The notes under the pieces are model-generated. The model saw only the letters and a list, made by a program, of their open reading frames with translations, was not told the DNA's origin and did no database searches. The translations under genes were made by a program, and so were the position numbers. From assembly GCF_964204645.1 (NCBI RefSeq), contig NC_134026.1, positions 29,778,650 to 29,842,649 on the forward strand: a DNA stretch of 64,000 bases. The letters run 5' to 3'. Shown in pieces: positions 46,295 to 57,800 of the stretch. The number at the start of each line of letters is the position of its first letter. The stretch's first letter is position 1. The stretch is from Tubulanus polymorphus (lineage: Eukaryota; Nemertea; Palaeonemertea; Tubulaniformes; Tubulanidae).

Positions 46295-47278
46295 TCATTT
46301 TTTGCACATTACAATTTTTCGAAATTTTTCGTTAACGATGAAATAAATGAAGAAGTTTATGAGTGAGTCAATCTGGCTGAACACCATGCCGATATACTTT
46401 TGACCGGCTAAAATATCCTTATCACCCTGCCCATATATATAACGCAGTATAAATGTTGCATTTGGCGTTTCAAACAGAATAAAAGCGACGATAACCATCG
46501 CAATCATACGCGTTGCCTTGACTACTGATTGTCGACTGCCCTTTTGGTTCGTTGTCTGCCCCATGTCACGTCGACGGAAATATTTGATGAGAAAAACCAA
46601 AAGGATTGAATTGTTTACGATAAGGAAAGTGAAAGGTAAAATAAAACCGAATATGACAATTCCCATCAGGTGGGCGATTCCTACCATGAGATCATATCTA
46701 TGGTAAATCGACTGATGGAAAACATAAGCGCAAGACAATTTCACATTAATTTTCTTGTACAAAAATACGTAGAAACTTCCACAAGTTACAGTAACATACA
46801 ACATAATTGTGACACATCTCAAATATTTTTTCGTAAGCCATAGTCCTGATTTCAGTGGGAAGTAGACCGCGAGCAGTCGCTCAAGACCTAGAAATACTAT
46901 CAACCAGTTTCTAACAACCATGAAAATATGTTGACCAGGAAACATTAACGCATCAACCTCCGGTAGATAACTCTTCCAATTTCTGTACTTGTAATATTCC
47001 CCGAATTGCCAATACCCCAACAGAACTCCGCATTGCAATGGCATCGAAACGAGTAGAAACAAAGCATCGACGATGGAGAGCATTTTCAGAAGATAGTAAC
47101 CAGAATTGAACGGCAATTTTCGCAATACACAATACGAAACCACGTTCAAAACGAATCCGACAAACTGTATCGGTAAACCTATAATTGTCTCGTAAAACAT
47201 CGCATACTCTGTCGATCTTTTTATTTTACAGTCGTGGTAAGGATCGACAGTCGAGCTGATGGTTAAAGTTGTATTCAT
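46295..47278 (-). CDS. Class A (rhodopsin-like) orphan GPCR, tandem copy 2
   Basis: Intronless, 327 residues. I start it at the ATG of MNTTLTISSTVDPYHDC because it aligns with copy 1. The open frame runs further up, but only from a GTG. It is nearly identical to copy 1 from helix 1 to helix 4 and in helix 6 to the tail, with the same ERLLAVYFP, FETPNA and NFFIYF variants. Differences concentrate between helices 4 and 5 (KINVKLSCAYVFHQSIYHRYD) and in extracellular loop 3, the parts expected to face the ligand. Its codons, 5' flank and 3' flank match copy 1, so this is a recent tandem duplication. Confidence 0.9.
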   Translation of the reverse strand: MNTTLTISSTVDPYHDCKIKRSTEYAMFYETIIGLPIQFVGFVLNVVSYCVLRKLPFNSGYYLLKMLSIVDALFLLVSMPLQCGVLLGYWQFGEYYKYRNWKSYLPEVDALMFPGQHIFMVVRNWLIVFLGLERLLAVYFPLKSGLWLTKKYLRCVTIMLYVTVTCGSFYVFLYKKINVKLSCAYVFHQSIYHRYDLMVGIAHLMGIVIFGFILPFTFLIVNNSILLVFLIKYFRRRDMGQTTNQKGSRQSVVKATRMIAMVIVAFILFETPNATFILRYIYGQGDKDILAGQKYIGMVFSQIDSLINFFIYFIVNEKFRKIVMCKK

Positions 47279-47352
47279 GGTAGCAATTTCAAACGTAATT
47301 GTACGATATAGTGCGTATTCCACCAAACAGCAGTTCTTCACTCTACTCCGCC

Positions 47353-47360
47353 ATTTATAT
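47353..47360 (-). promoter_or_regulatory. TATA-like element of GPCR copy 2
   Basis: The minus strand reads ATATAAATGG about 75-80 bp upstream of the start ATG, preceded by a TATATATA run. Its position matches the TATA-like element of copy 1. Confidence 0.4.
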
Positions 47361-47373
47361 CAGTATATATATA

Positions 47374-48200
47374 CGTATAGATGTTCGGAAACGTAGATTA
47401 TTTCACAATGATATAACATCCATAGATAGAATAGTGAATGAAGCTCAGAGAAAACTACTTTTCATGAGCTTCTTACAATCGGGTTAAATCATTTGTACGA
47501 AATATTTGACTTGTACTATTATAATCATCAGTTTATGTGCATTTATATATTTTTTTGATCACCGTCAAATGTCACTGTTATTTTTCTAATTGTAATTGCT
47601 TTTGATGCCCTTCGTACCTTAGCATGTATTTATTTTGTATATCCTATTGACTTTGTTTAATAAAATTTATTTGTACTACTACTCAATATTTGAGTCAACC
47701 CACGTCATTTATGTGTCTCCTAATCGTCGTAAATCATTTCCATCTTGAAACTCGCTCAAACAATTAGTCCAGTGCAAGCCTGGCTGTATACTGAGACCCC
47801 AAGCTGGAAAATGAAAAAAAAACTCCAGGAACAACTAGAAATTATGTTCAAATGACGTCGCAATTCGTGGTAAAAAATATCATTGCCTTTTGGTGGATGG
47901 TTAATTCAATTAATCGTTACACGTGTTTCCGTTCCCTCAAAAACGATGATTGTTCTCAGTATTTCAGAGATAGTTCTCAGTATTCAGGACCAGACAAAAA
48001 AAAAAATTTTGTAGTAGCCTAGTTTCTATAACACTAATGGCGGGTATTCCCCCACCAAGTCACATGAATCTGATTAGTCACCATTTTCCACTATCAACAA
48101 GAACACCTGCATTATTTCCCCGTCGAATATTATAATTGTGCTACAAAGCTTCAAAACAAGTTGTGTTTGCTGAAATACATAATAGAGATGTTGTTTATTT
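47374..48200. other. Intergenic region between GPCR copy 2 and PGRP
   Basis: No coding exon seen. AATAAA on the plus strand at about 47660 has no gene upstream that I can identify. The PGRP start has a TTTCAG just after it that could also be a 3' splice site. Confidence 0.4.
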
Positions 48201-49174
48201 ATGCTGTTAGCTGTTTTGTTTCAGGTAACTGATTATGGAAATTGTTCATTGTCTCGTCGAAAGAAAATTCATCTCTTCGGTATCTATAACATTTTTCTTT
48301 ATACAGTGTTTATTGTCGCGGTAAATGGAGACAGTTTATGTTGGAATCGATCAGGAAAATGTCAAACTCATTCCACGCCATGTGCTGGTCCATCTGCTTC
48401 AAATCTATGTTCTGATTATGGTGAAACGTGTTGCCTGCCGCGATACTGTAACAGTTTGAATGTGATAGGGCGCCAGGAATGGAATGCTCGACCCCCGAAA
48501 TCGGTCAGTTATCTGAATGGTCCTATGCCTATGGTATTCATACATCACACAGCTATGGATTTCTGTTATAATAAAACATCTTGCAGTAAAGAAATGAGAA
48601 TTATACAGAATTTACACATGGACGGGAGAAGTAGGTTATGGTTAAGTGGAGTTATTCTGAGTGTTTAGAATTCCGCGGGTTATGAAACATCTCCTGGTAC
48701 CTGATGTAAGGTAATAAATAGGAAATTCCAAAAATGTTAAGAAAATATTCAGAAGTCGAAATCACCAGGAGACATTTCATGAATGTTTATATAATTCATG
48801 CAGACGCTTCCTATGAATAAATGATTTGTATTTTTCAAATAGGTTGGGATGATATTGGATACAGTTTTCTGGTCGGTGAAGATGGTAGAGTTTATGTGGG
48901 GAGAGGCTGGGATCGAGTAGGAGCTCATACTAAAGGCTATAACACCAGATCGTTAGGTATCAGCGTAATGGGTAACTTCATGAAGAGACGACCGAATAAT
49001 GCGGCATTAGATACAGTAAAACTTATCATCAGATGTGGCATCTATCTACAGAAAATCAAACCAGATTACGATTTATTCGGTCACAGACAAGTGAGACAAA
49101 CACAATGTCCGGGCGATTATTTCTATAATTTGATTAAGGGGTGGCCACACTACAAAACCACACCACCAGCCTAA
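48201..49174 (+). CDS. Peptidoglycan recognition protein, predicted zinc amidase
   Basis: PGRPs bind bacterial peptidoglycan, and those with a full zinc site cut it as N-acetylmuramoyl-L-alanine amidases. Exons 48201..48630 and 48843..49174 join in phase to 254 residues. The N-terminus is hydrophobic, with a second hydrophobic stretch (NIFLYTVFIVAVNGD) that may be the real signal or an anchor. A cysteine-rich module follows (CWNRSGKC to CCLPRYC), then the PGRP domain: IGRQEWNARPP, VFIHHTA, GWDDIGYSFLVG-like SWDDIGYSFLVG, VYVGRGWDRVGAHTKGYN, LGISVMGNF and FGHRQVRQTQCPG. The ligand set His (FIHHT), Tyr (IGYSF), His (FGHRQ) and Cys (QCPG) is complete, so amidase activity is predicted. The start codon is the least certain part. 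Confidence 0.92.
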
Positions 49175-49451
49175 TTACATATTCGGCCACTTCATTGATA
49201 ATGAAACTAAATCATATCCTTGAAATATCTGTCTTGGTTTCCACTGATATCTTGTGGTTGTCGGTGTTAGTTGATGAATAATTCTCGGAGCAGTTTGACG
49301 AATACAAACAAAATGATTAAACTAAGGCAATGATTGATATATTATTATTATTATAATATGTATTATACAATGATTTATGCTGTAGATTCATTTACTGACA
49401 ATAAGATACAAACATTAATTATATACATTATGTAAACATCTTTATCTTTTC

Positions 49452-49457
49452 AAATAA
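49452..49457 (+). terminator. Probable poly(A) signal of PGRP
   Basis: AATAAA 278 bp after the PGRP stop codon, followed by a T-rich stretch. Confidence 0.5.
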
Positions 49458-49785
49458 ACCTCAATTGTTTTCTTCCATTGTGACAGCTATTTGTTAGGAT
49501 AACTGCTTTTTTTACTGGAGACAACATTAATTTTACATAGAATTATATAACATGCTAAGGTTTACCAATATAAAAGTACATTGTTTTACGCATTAAATAA
49601 ATTAGCACAATTGCAGAATTGAATTTAGGAAGGCAGGTATCAGGTTTACTCTGCGAGAAGTTCCCCACACCAAACACCTGCCGATTTAACATATCTATCA
49701 AGTAAATACAATTCTAATCAGAATTCTATCATTTTTGTCTCAAACGATCCGCGATAAAAGTCAGTTTAATGAAAGATGAATTGTT

Positions 49786-51300
49786 TTATGATTTGCGATA
49801 TTCTATTCGTTCTACTTTCACTTCTTCTCCTATCAGTTGATAAACGTAACAAACAACTGTTAACTGTTGAATATCCAGTAATACAAACGATGGCATCACA
49901 TTTCTGAAACAAGAAAAATACAACAAACTCATTTTAGAACATCATTTCACAAAACTGAGAAGAATTTACATATGATATATGAAACTTTCAGTCTACAGTT
50001 TACAAGTACAAACAACAGTCAATGACTTGTAGTGAGTTTGACAACAGGGCCCAGTTTCACGAAAAAGTTTAAGCCTAAAACGGTTAAGTTTGAATTGTTG
50101 TCCTCATTGAAAACATGAAGTAACCATTGGCAATTACACCAAAAATTTGAGTTTAACTTTTGTGTGAAACCGAGCCCTGTACTACAGAAAGATTTTAACA
50201 ACAAAAGAATCCAATCTCTATGGCTTGGTGGATACGCTATTTGCTTATCAAGTATTCCAGGAGTTTGTATCTCAAGGATAAAATCTTAATCATAAGAAGT
50301 GAATCAGTTACTTACGTATCTAATGCATTATAAGCACCGGTCGCTGAACCAGGATTTATGAAAAACTTATTTTCATGTTCAAATGCCTCGAATTTATGCG
50401 TATGACCAGAAATGAGGATATCGACGTCGAGCTGTCGTTGGATCATTGCCAAACTTTCATTATCACCCCACGGCACCACCTGGTGGCCGTGACATAAACC
50501 AATACGAAACTGTCCGACTGTTACGACTTTCTGTTCGGGATAATTCATATTCTGAAATTAACATCATTCAATATCAATTACTTGGTATTCACATTTTTCC
50601 AGGCTTTTTACAGATCAGAGGGTATCCAAAATTCCATAATATTCTCCCTTTCCCCGGACCCTTAAATAAAAATTCTCTAATTATCTTCTAAGATATCCTC
50701 AGTGGGGGTTGTTGTCTCTTTTCGAGAGGTTCCTAATCCTTGTGCCACTTGTTACCAGCGAGAATAACAAGACACCAAAAATTCCCTGATTTTCAAGAAA
50801 ACAGTCAGAATTCCCAGATTTCCCCTTGTGGGGAAAATAAATCTGGAACTACGTAATAAGTAGGAACTCCTTGTGAATCTTATTCTAATAAATCTAGAAA
50901 TAGAATTATTGGTTTTAATTAATAAATTACCTCATCAAAATCACCTCTCACAACGTGTACATCACTAGCGAGTGTTTTCAGATAGTCATATGATTCTTTA
51001 GTACACAGATTCCCCGTGCAAAGGATGTGTTGTATTTTACCCGGCACTAAAAGTTTTTTGAATTTTGCCGGAACGCTGTTACATCTGTGAGGAATGTGAA
51101 GATCGCCGAGAACTAAAACCAACTACAACAAAAAATATCAATACAAATCGATGATGTTCAATAAAATCACCCTGAAGTGAAGAAATTGAATTGATGAAGG
51201 TTTCCGAATTTAAATGGATCTAATTTCGTTTCTATAGAAGTAAAAACCTTTACTCGAATCTAAACGCATTATGATCACAAATCAAAACAATATTTACCAT
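49786..51300 (-). CDS. VPS29: VPS29, retromer/commander subunit
   Basis: VPS29 is the metallophosphoesterase-fold subunit of retromer and retriever, and acts in endosomal recycling. Exons 49786..49903, 50316..50551, 50931..51122 and 51298..51300 join in phase to 182 residues, the same length as human. Blocks nearly identical to human include [88 protein letters not shown] and [16 protein letters not shown]. The metal-site GDLH, GN and GHTH motifs are present. As in mammals, phosphatase activity should not be assumed. The first exon contributes only the ATG, followed at once by an intron. The gene is divergent from RAD9. Confidence 0.97.
50047..50177. mobile_element. Short MITE with GGGCCCAGTTTCAC termini, copy 2
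   Basis: About 131 bp in the last VPS29 intron, nearly the same sequence as 18085-18216. The left end GGGCCCAGTTTCACGAAAAA is intact. The right terminus has drifted slightly (GTGTGAAACCGAGCCC). Confidence 0.85.
50590..50830. repeat. Dispersed repeat in a VPS29 intron
   Basis: The phrases TTTTTACAGATCAGAGGGTA, TCCAAAATTCC, GAGAGGTTC and AACAAGACACCAAAAATTCC recur in the same order at 63508-63690. Part of it (AAGATATCCTCAGTGGGGGT and onward) also matches 38750-38860. Confidence 0.65.
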
Positions 51301-51570
51301 TTTTAGAGTAATCTATCGCTAATTTGAGCAGAAATTCACAATTTAGCGACAGTTTTTGGACTTTGTGGGTTTTACTTCCGGGTTTTTCTTCCTATTTCCG
51401 GGTTTCGATACAGCTTCGCTGATTGGCTCGAAATGTCTAGATGCCGGTGTCTCGACCAATCACGGATCAGGTAACAGCGAGCGCTTGGTTTCAGTAAAAG
51501 CGTCAAAATGGCGGCTGAAATGAATTTCTATTTGTGGTAGGGCCTAAAAGAAACGCGATTCAGTGGAAGA
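51301..51570. promoter_or_regulatory. Bidirectional promoter of VPS29 and RAD9
   Basis: 270 bp between divergent start codons. Visible motifs are two ETS-type TTCCGGG sites (about 51376-51382 and 51396-51402), an inverted CCAAT box (ATTGG, 51422-51426), a direct CCAAT box (51456-51460) and AAAATGGCGGC (51505-51515), which fits the YY1 consensus. There is no TATA box. This is the classic make-up of a TATA-less housekeeping bidirectional promoter. Confidence 0.75.
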
Positions 51571-54500
51571 ATGAAGTGCATTATACCTGGAAACAACGTT
51601 AAAGGTTCGTCTCGATTTAAACGTCTTCGTCATCAGAAAAATACGGTTTACTTGATTTTATGTCTTCGAGAATGAAGACGAAAAGTTCTTGAAATATGAT
51701 TTTTGATGACCACGGACGGACCGGCACCGCCAACACTTCACTCTGACTCTCTGTGCTTGGCTTGGCTTACCTTGTTTCCTTGCTATTCTATAACCTTGTT
51801 CTTGACTTGCCTCAGTACACGAGCTAGCTGTCAGCTAGTTCACTATCCTCACTATCCTGTCACGTCATTTGCAAATGAATATTTCTTTAAATTATAGTAT
51901 TTGGTCGTGCCATTCACTCCTTGTCAAAAATTGGCGAAGAACTTTATTTGGAACCACTTGAAACAGGCGTAAGTTGTTTGAGTCTGAGAAACTGCAGGGA
52001 TTAACTGAATCGTTATATTCTCTTTGCTCATATGTTTTTTTAGTTATCGGTAAGAACCGTGAATTCATCCAGATCTGCCTACGCTTGTTTCTTCTTCTCA
52101 CCGACGTTTTTTCATCATTACAACGACGGCAACAATGAAAACAGCGACGAAATATTCAAATGTAAATTCACGATGAAAGTAAGTTAACAACAACAGAAAA
52201 TTTGTAGATATGCGTAAAGTTTCATGAATCAAATTTTTGGCTAAGTTACTTAATTGTAATGATGATTTATTTTGTCATGGGCTTATAACAGAATAAATCT
52301 CAGAGCTCTTTAAAATAATTCAAAAACCAGATACCTATTAGATATGAAATAAGTCATGATAGAACTCTCTATATAAGAATGTTTTATGGATAATTTAAAG
52401 ACATTAAATGATGGTAAAGCCTTAACTTGTTCATACTCTCAGTAAAGTAAAACTGTCTTCAGATTAAACAATACAAGAAGCTGAACTGAGATCGATGATC
52501 AATGTTAATTAACTCAGTTTTGATGGTGTATTTTCAGTCTTGTTTAACAGTATTCCGATCGTTATCAACTATAGAGAAATCTGTCGATCGTTGTAAAATA
52601 GTTCTCGATTCTGCTGAGAATCGAATGGTGTTTCAACTTTACTGTCATCATGGTGAATATTACTGCACGCGCTAGATACAGTCAACCCTTGATTAAATGT
52701 CACCAAAGTTTCGAATATTGGAGTTATCATTGCCAAAATCAGAACTTGGAAGCTCAGAATAACTTGGACCATAGTCTAGTACCTAGCCGTCTTGTTAGAG
52801 AACCGTTACAACGACTGGTATTCAGTCTAACTTGGACCAGTGAAATTTGTCAGAATTGGGTAGAAAATAAGATTGGAAATCAGAATATAAGTTTGCTCCT
52901 CCCAAGTTTGTCATAAGTCCAAGTTTGGTTAGGTTTATACCGTTAAGCTCAAGTTTTTTTTTACAAAATTCTGTTTTATATGATAGATTATGTCTGTTTA
53001 GGTATCGTTAAAACGCATAATCTGACGTACATCGAATGCGAAAGTTTGGAAGCTGTATTTTCTAAAGATCGCAGTAAAAATGTATTAACAGCTCAATCGA
53101 AGTAAGAATTCCTCTTGGAGGTCAATAAAATTATCAATATAGATTTATTTATCTAACTGATAAAGTTAATCTTCATGTAGATTGTTAGGTGAAGTTGTCG
53201 CGAGTTTCCAAACTTCACAAGAGGAAATAACTCTAAGCATCAACCCAGAAAAAGTCACCTTCAGAAATTATGTTGATGACGAATTAGGTAAAATTCAATT
53301 TATGCAAGAATCCGTTCTATTCATTGTATCGGTGTTATGTATTCAAATGTATTTGTTGATTTTTAGAACCAAATAAAGTCATTCACACTGAAATGAATCT
53401 CGTCCCAGAAGAATTCGAAAGTTTTCAAGTCGGACTCGATACGTCGATTACATATTGTCTCAAAGAATTCCGGGTGAATATCATTAAGAAATGAAAATTC
53501 TTCATATTTCACACTAAAATTCATGAATGTGTATTTTTCTATTTCAGGCAATTTTGTCCTTTTCAGAAATTGGAAATTTGCCTCTTTCGCTACATTTTGA
53601 AGCTGCCGGAAGGTCTGTGTTAATTAACTCTTCATTTTTTATATTTCTGATAATTTCTGTCTTGAAAATGATAACGGCGTATTTTCCAGACCAGTAGTTT
53701 TTACTATAGACAGCGATCAAACGTTTGAAGCTAATTTTGTGCTAGCGACATTAGCAGAATCACGAAATAATAATAACAACAGTAGCGCCAGTACGTCTAT
53801 TAGTAGAACACAGTCAGTCAAAAAGATAAACAGATCCACTGCGACACCAGCAAATAAACTCAAATCCATGTAAGTTAAACTACTATTCATACAACTAGAA
53901 AACTTAACATATTGATGAGAAATATCAATAAAAGATATTGTTATCTATTATAGGAGCCATGCTGCTGGGACATCATCAGTATCTAAACCTGCTCGAAGAT
54001 CACTATTACCCAACAATGAAACTCCTCTGGTGTAAGTTATCAATTAAGCAGCCGGGTTCACTGTTAGAATGTACTGTGGAGTTAAATGAATTCATTTTGT
54101 TTTGAGTTAAATCTGGACACCGGTAAATATGGCTGCTCTGTGTTCTTTCAGGAATAAACCCTCAACATCAACTTCGAAACCGTCCTATAGCAAGAAACCA
54201 GTTGATACCGGTTTAAACAGTAGACCAGTTGATACTGGTAATGGAGATAATAACGATAAAGAAATAGAAAGTTTAATGAATGATGCTTTATGTGATTGGG
54301 ATGCAATAGAAACTGATGTATTAAAATCGGCAGGCGATGCTACTAAACATAGACGCCTATTACCGGTCAATGTAAGTGAAAATTCAATTTGTTGAATATT
54401 TCCTTTCAAGTTGTTATCAATTGACAATGAATAACGAGATTCTCGTTTTATTTTAGGATATGAGCGATTCAGATGAGGAATTAATTCCGGGTACTCCACC

Positions 54501-54877
54501 ACCTAAGAAGGTACATATTCCTATACAGTAGACTCCACCTTACTCAGTAGCGTTGGGACTGTTAATATCTCAAAGAGTTTATCACATAGCGAACTGAGAA
54601 TTGGGGAAATTGAAAGTTTAGATCTCATTAAAATTCATTGATTTGAGTGACATTGAGTAAGGACCAGTCTACTGCACATGGCTTTTGAAAGAAAAAAGTA
54701 CACTTAGTGTATGACATGTGTTTGTGTAGATTCTTATATCTTTGTATTTGATTTCAGTTCAAGTCACTGTTTTCTGGTTGGTCTCTGAATGGTGAGGAAG
54801 ATGAGGAGGCAATAATTAATAAACCAACAACTGTGCTAGTAGAGAATACTGATGATGAAGATGATGACGAATCATGA
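51571..54877 (+). CDS. RAD9A: RAD9, subunit of the 9-1-1 checkpoint clamp
   Basis: With HUS1 and RAD1, RAD9 forms the PCNA-like 9-1-1 ring that is loaded at damaged DNA. Its phosphorylated tail recruits TOPBP1 and so activates ATR. Exons: 51571..51604, 51898..51968, 52044..52178, 52538..52652, 53002..53101, 53181..53287, 53367..53473, 53548..53612, 53690..53869, 53954..54031, 54152..54371, 54457..54510, 54758..54877, all in phase, 461 residues. Blocks: MKCIIPGNNVK, AIHSLSKIGEELYLEPLE, VRTVNSSRSAYACFFFSP, FRSLSTIEKSVDRCKI, YCLKEFRAILSFSEIGNLPL, LHFEAAGRPVVFTIDSD. The disordered tail holds SDSDEELIPGTPPPKKFKSLF, written here in parts: SDSDEEL, then IPGTPPPKKF, like the conserved human end, and finishes in an acidic run. 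RAD9A and RAD9B cannot be told apart; vertebrates split them later. Confidence 0.96.
52760..52839. mobile_element. Tiny foldback mobile element with 12-bp target duplication, copy B
   Basis: A 56-bp core (52772..52827), beginning TAGTCTAGTACCTAGCCGT and ending CGACTGGTATTCAGTC, is flanked on both sides by TAACTTGGACCA. It lies in a RAD9 intron (52653-53001). It shares both ends with the copy at 5673-5750 but is shorter inside. Confidence 0.75.
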
Positions 54878-57800
54878 TTCAGAGACTGCTGTGATAAAAC
54901 CTGATGCTACAAATACTACTTTGTTTTTCACCAATCCAATGTAGAATTGAATTTTAATTCGAAATATATAGTTTTTTTTTTTATGATGAGAGTTTTCTGT
55001 GTGAATCCTTTGCTTTTCTTGTCTTTTAAGTTTTGGAGTCAAGAAGGGTAGACACCCCTGAATGAGATATGGCTGGAGGGCCCGAAGACTAATTAGATGG
55101 GACTGTCAGTCGAGGACCGGTCAGGGCCATTTGACCCGCAGCTCTCCTCTGGGACACGATGACTAGTTGTGGAATTCACTAATGAACTGATGAAGACAAA
55201 AGACATGACAAAAAGAATCTTTCTTTCCCCATCAGATTTGTTTTATTTAACAGTACTTTTACTATTTACAAGGTCTCAATATTATTTCAGTTGTTAAGAC
55301 TTTAAAGGGCGTCATACAAACTTAGAGCATTCAGGATTGCTGCATTATTATTAACATAAGCCAAGCTTCAATCGATAGAACAAACTAATAAAAAAGAGCG
55401 GAATTTAAACCATTGAATGGTTATCAAACAGCTTTGATTGTAGCGTTAAGCGTGTTCTTTTTTCAATAGAAAGATGCGACATTTTAAGTAGAAATCATTT
55501 CATGATGACAAAAATATCATAAATTTCATTAAGATTAGGAAGAAAACATATGAACATCTTTTATTATTTTAAAATTCTACACTAAGTGTTTGTAACGTGC
55601 GAACCTGAATGCTCATTTCAGTTCCTGAGTAAAATTAAAACCAATGCTCCTCCTAGCTTACAAATCTAGGAGAGCCGAATCAGACCCGTTCTACTCGGAA
55701 TATGAGTAAAGATCAGTGATTCAAACTCGTATAAATTGAGAATATTTTACTCTGAAACTGACTTAACCCTCACCCATAGATATACGTACTAATAGAAAAT
55801 CACACCTGCAAAATCTTACTGTAAATGTTGACCTCATATTTGACTGAATTACGTTTTCTAAAACATCGCATTTTATTTCAATCGACCGCACATTTTTTTC
55901 TAAAACAATTATTTTACTACTGCCATTTACTGGAATCGATACAATTCTAGAAGATATACGGAATAAAAAACAGCAAACTTTCAAGAAGAAACTACCTTCA
56001 ATAACAACTAAATAATTCATTACAACTAAATAATAACCTTCAATCAGCTAACAAACTGTTTATTAAACCATTAACAGTCTTTTCACTCTAAGTTGAGAGT
56101 GCAATAAATTGCAGAAAAGCTGATTCATACATTAATAATTCATGTATTCGCACACGCTGGATAACTGATTTAGAAAATGCAGTCCAGACAGTTTTCTGGG
56201 GACTATAACACTATCGGACCTAGCGAAAATAGTACGTAATTAATAGTAGTTACAGTAATTAATAATAGTATTATCATTATTATCATTATTAGTAATAACA
56301 TTGGTACATTTAGTAGTGTAATAGTTTTCGGACAACTATAATATTATGTAAAGAGAACGATATTCAATAATGACTTCCATAGAATCTAACAAAAATATTC
56401 ATACAGCCACTACTTGAAAACGGCAGCTTTCGTGATGCTTTTACAAATGAGGTCACTGTATTTTAATTTTGACACAAAACTAACCGTTGATCACGCCACT
56501 GATAATAATATACCTATAGCAAATCTGAGAACTATTCGGACACAATTCAGAAATATTGAGACGTTTTGAATTCAAATGTTTGAATGGTAAATAAAGGTGT
56601 AAATAGTTCCCACTGATACAGTGATTACAATGAACAGTTGTTCATTGAGTTTTAAACCACGAGCACAGATCACACAAGAGAAGAAATGACCCGGACCGGA
56701 CTGAGTCAAAGATTGTGCCGAATAAGTGAGTGCATTCACACTTAAATCATTCACTTGTTACTAAAATCATATCAAAATGATGCTGTGGCAAGTGAGGTAA
56801 ATCACCTCCAGAACCAGCTAGCATTCACACGCAATAATCGAGCTGTACTAGAATTTCGCATGGGCCAGGTCTGGCGTTTTGGCCAGGCCAGATTCCGCTA
56901 ACAAGGCACGGACCCATTTGGCACCAATGTGAATGATTGGACAAATTTAGCCGGTACCAGATAAGGCCAAATCAATCTGACCCGGGTCAAAACACTTGTG
57001 TGATCGCCACTTTAAGCGTGAAAGAAATGATAAAATCAAACTAGATTTCCACCGATATAAGAGAAAAATCAATAACTAGCACGGCATTTGGCTCTATAAA
57101 CCATCATAATCATCATCATCCTCAGAATGGAAACTGTCAAACGAACTGGCAATGTTTGAATAATGTGTCATACACATACATAGAATCTGCCTGTGTTTGA
57201 TCGAAGATAGAATAATAACATAGTGTGTTATATGAATGAAGCCCCTAACGTAAGCGTCATATAAAAACCTTTAATCGAATCAATTATTTTAGTACAAACT
57301 TGTATGACAAACTTCATTTAAAACATTTTCAAAACATAATTATAAATTTCCCGATCTATTTGATATTTCGTGACCGGATCAAAGCGTTTATAAATAAATG
57401 GATCTAAGATAGACATTTACACCTGTAAATCTACGAATTTTGAAGACTGGATCAAACAACTAGAATTAATCGGATTCAAATCGGCTCCATATGAAACATG
57501 TTCAAGTGTCACAGTTACACAGTTAAAACTAATACACGAACTGCAAACTGCCGGTAAACTAAATGAAGTGAAACAGCTCGACTTCTACAATAGAAATAGT
57601 TCATTCACTATTGCAGAGTCAGTCATATCTGACAATATAAAAGATATATACATTTCTATTATCTAAGATAAGTTTTTCCAACACGGAGTGATATAATAGC
57701 GGAAACCTCTCGGAGGATTGCTGTCCCCTGGAGGATAACTGTTCCTCCTGGAGGATCGCTATACCCCTAAAGGATCGCCAACCCATTCAGGATAACTGTT

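Noticed and set aside
47279..47341. N-terminal extension of GPCR copy 2
   Set aside because: It starts with GTG and lies between the TATA-like element and the ATG shared with the paralogue, so it is 5' UTR.
52650..52916. Plus-strand 88-codon frame within RAD9
   Set aside because: It runs through the donor at 52652 and over a mobile element insertion; the RAD9 exon chain skips it in phase.
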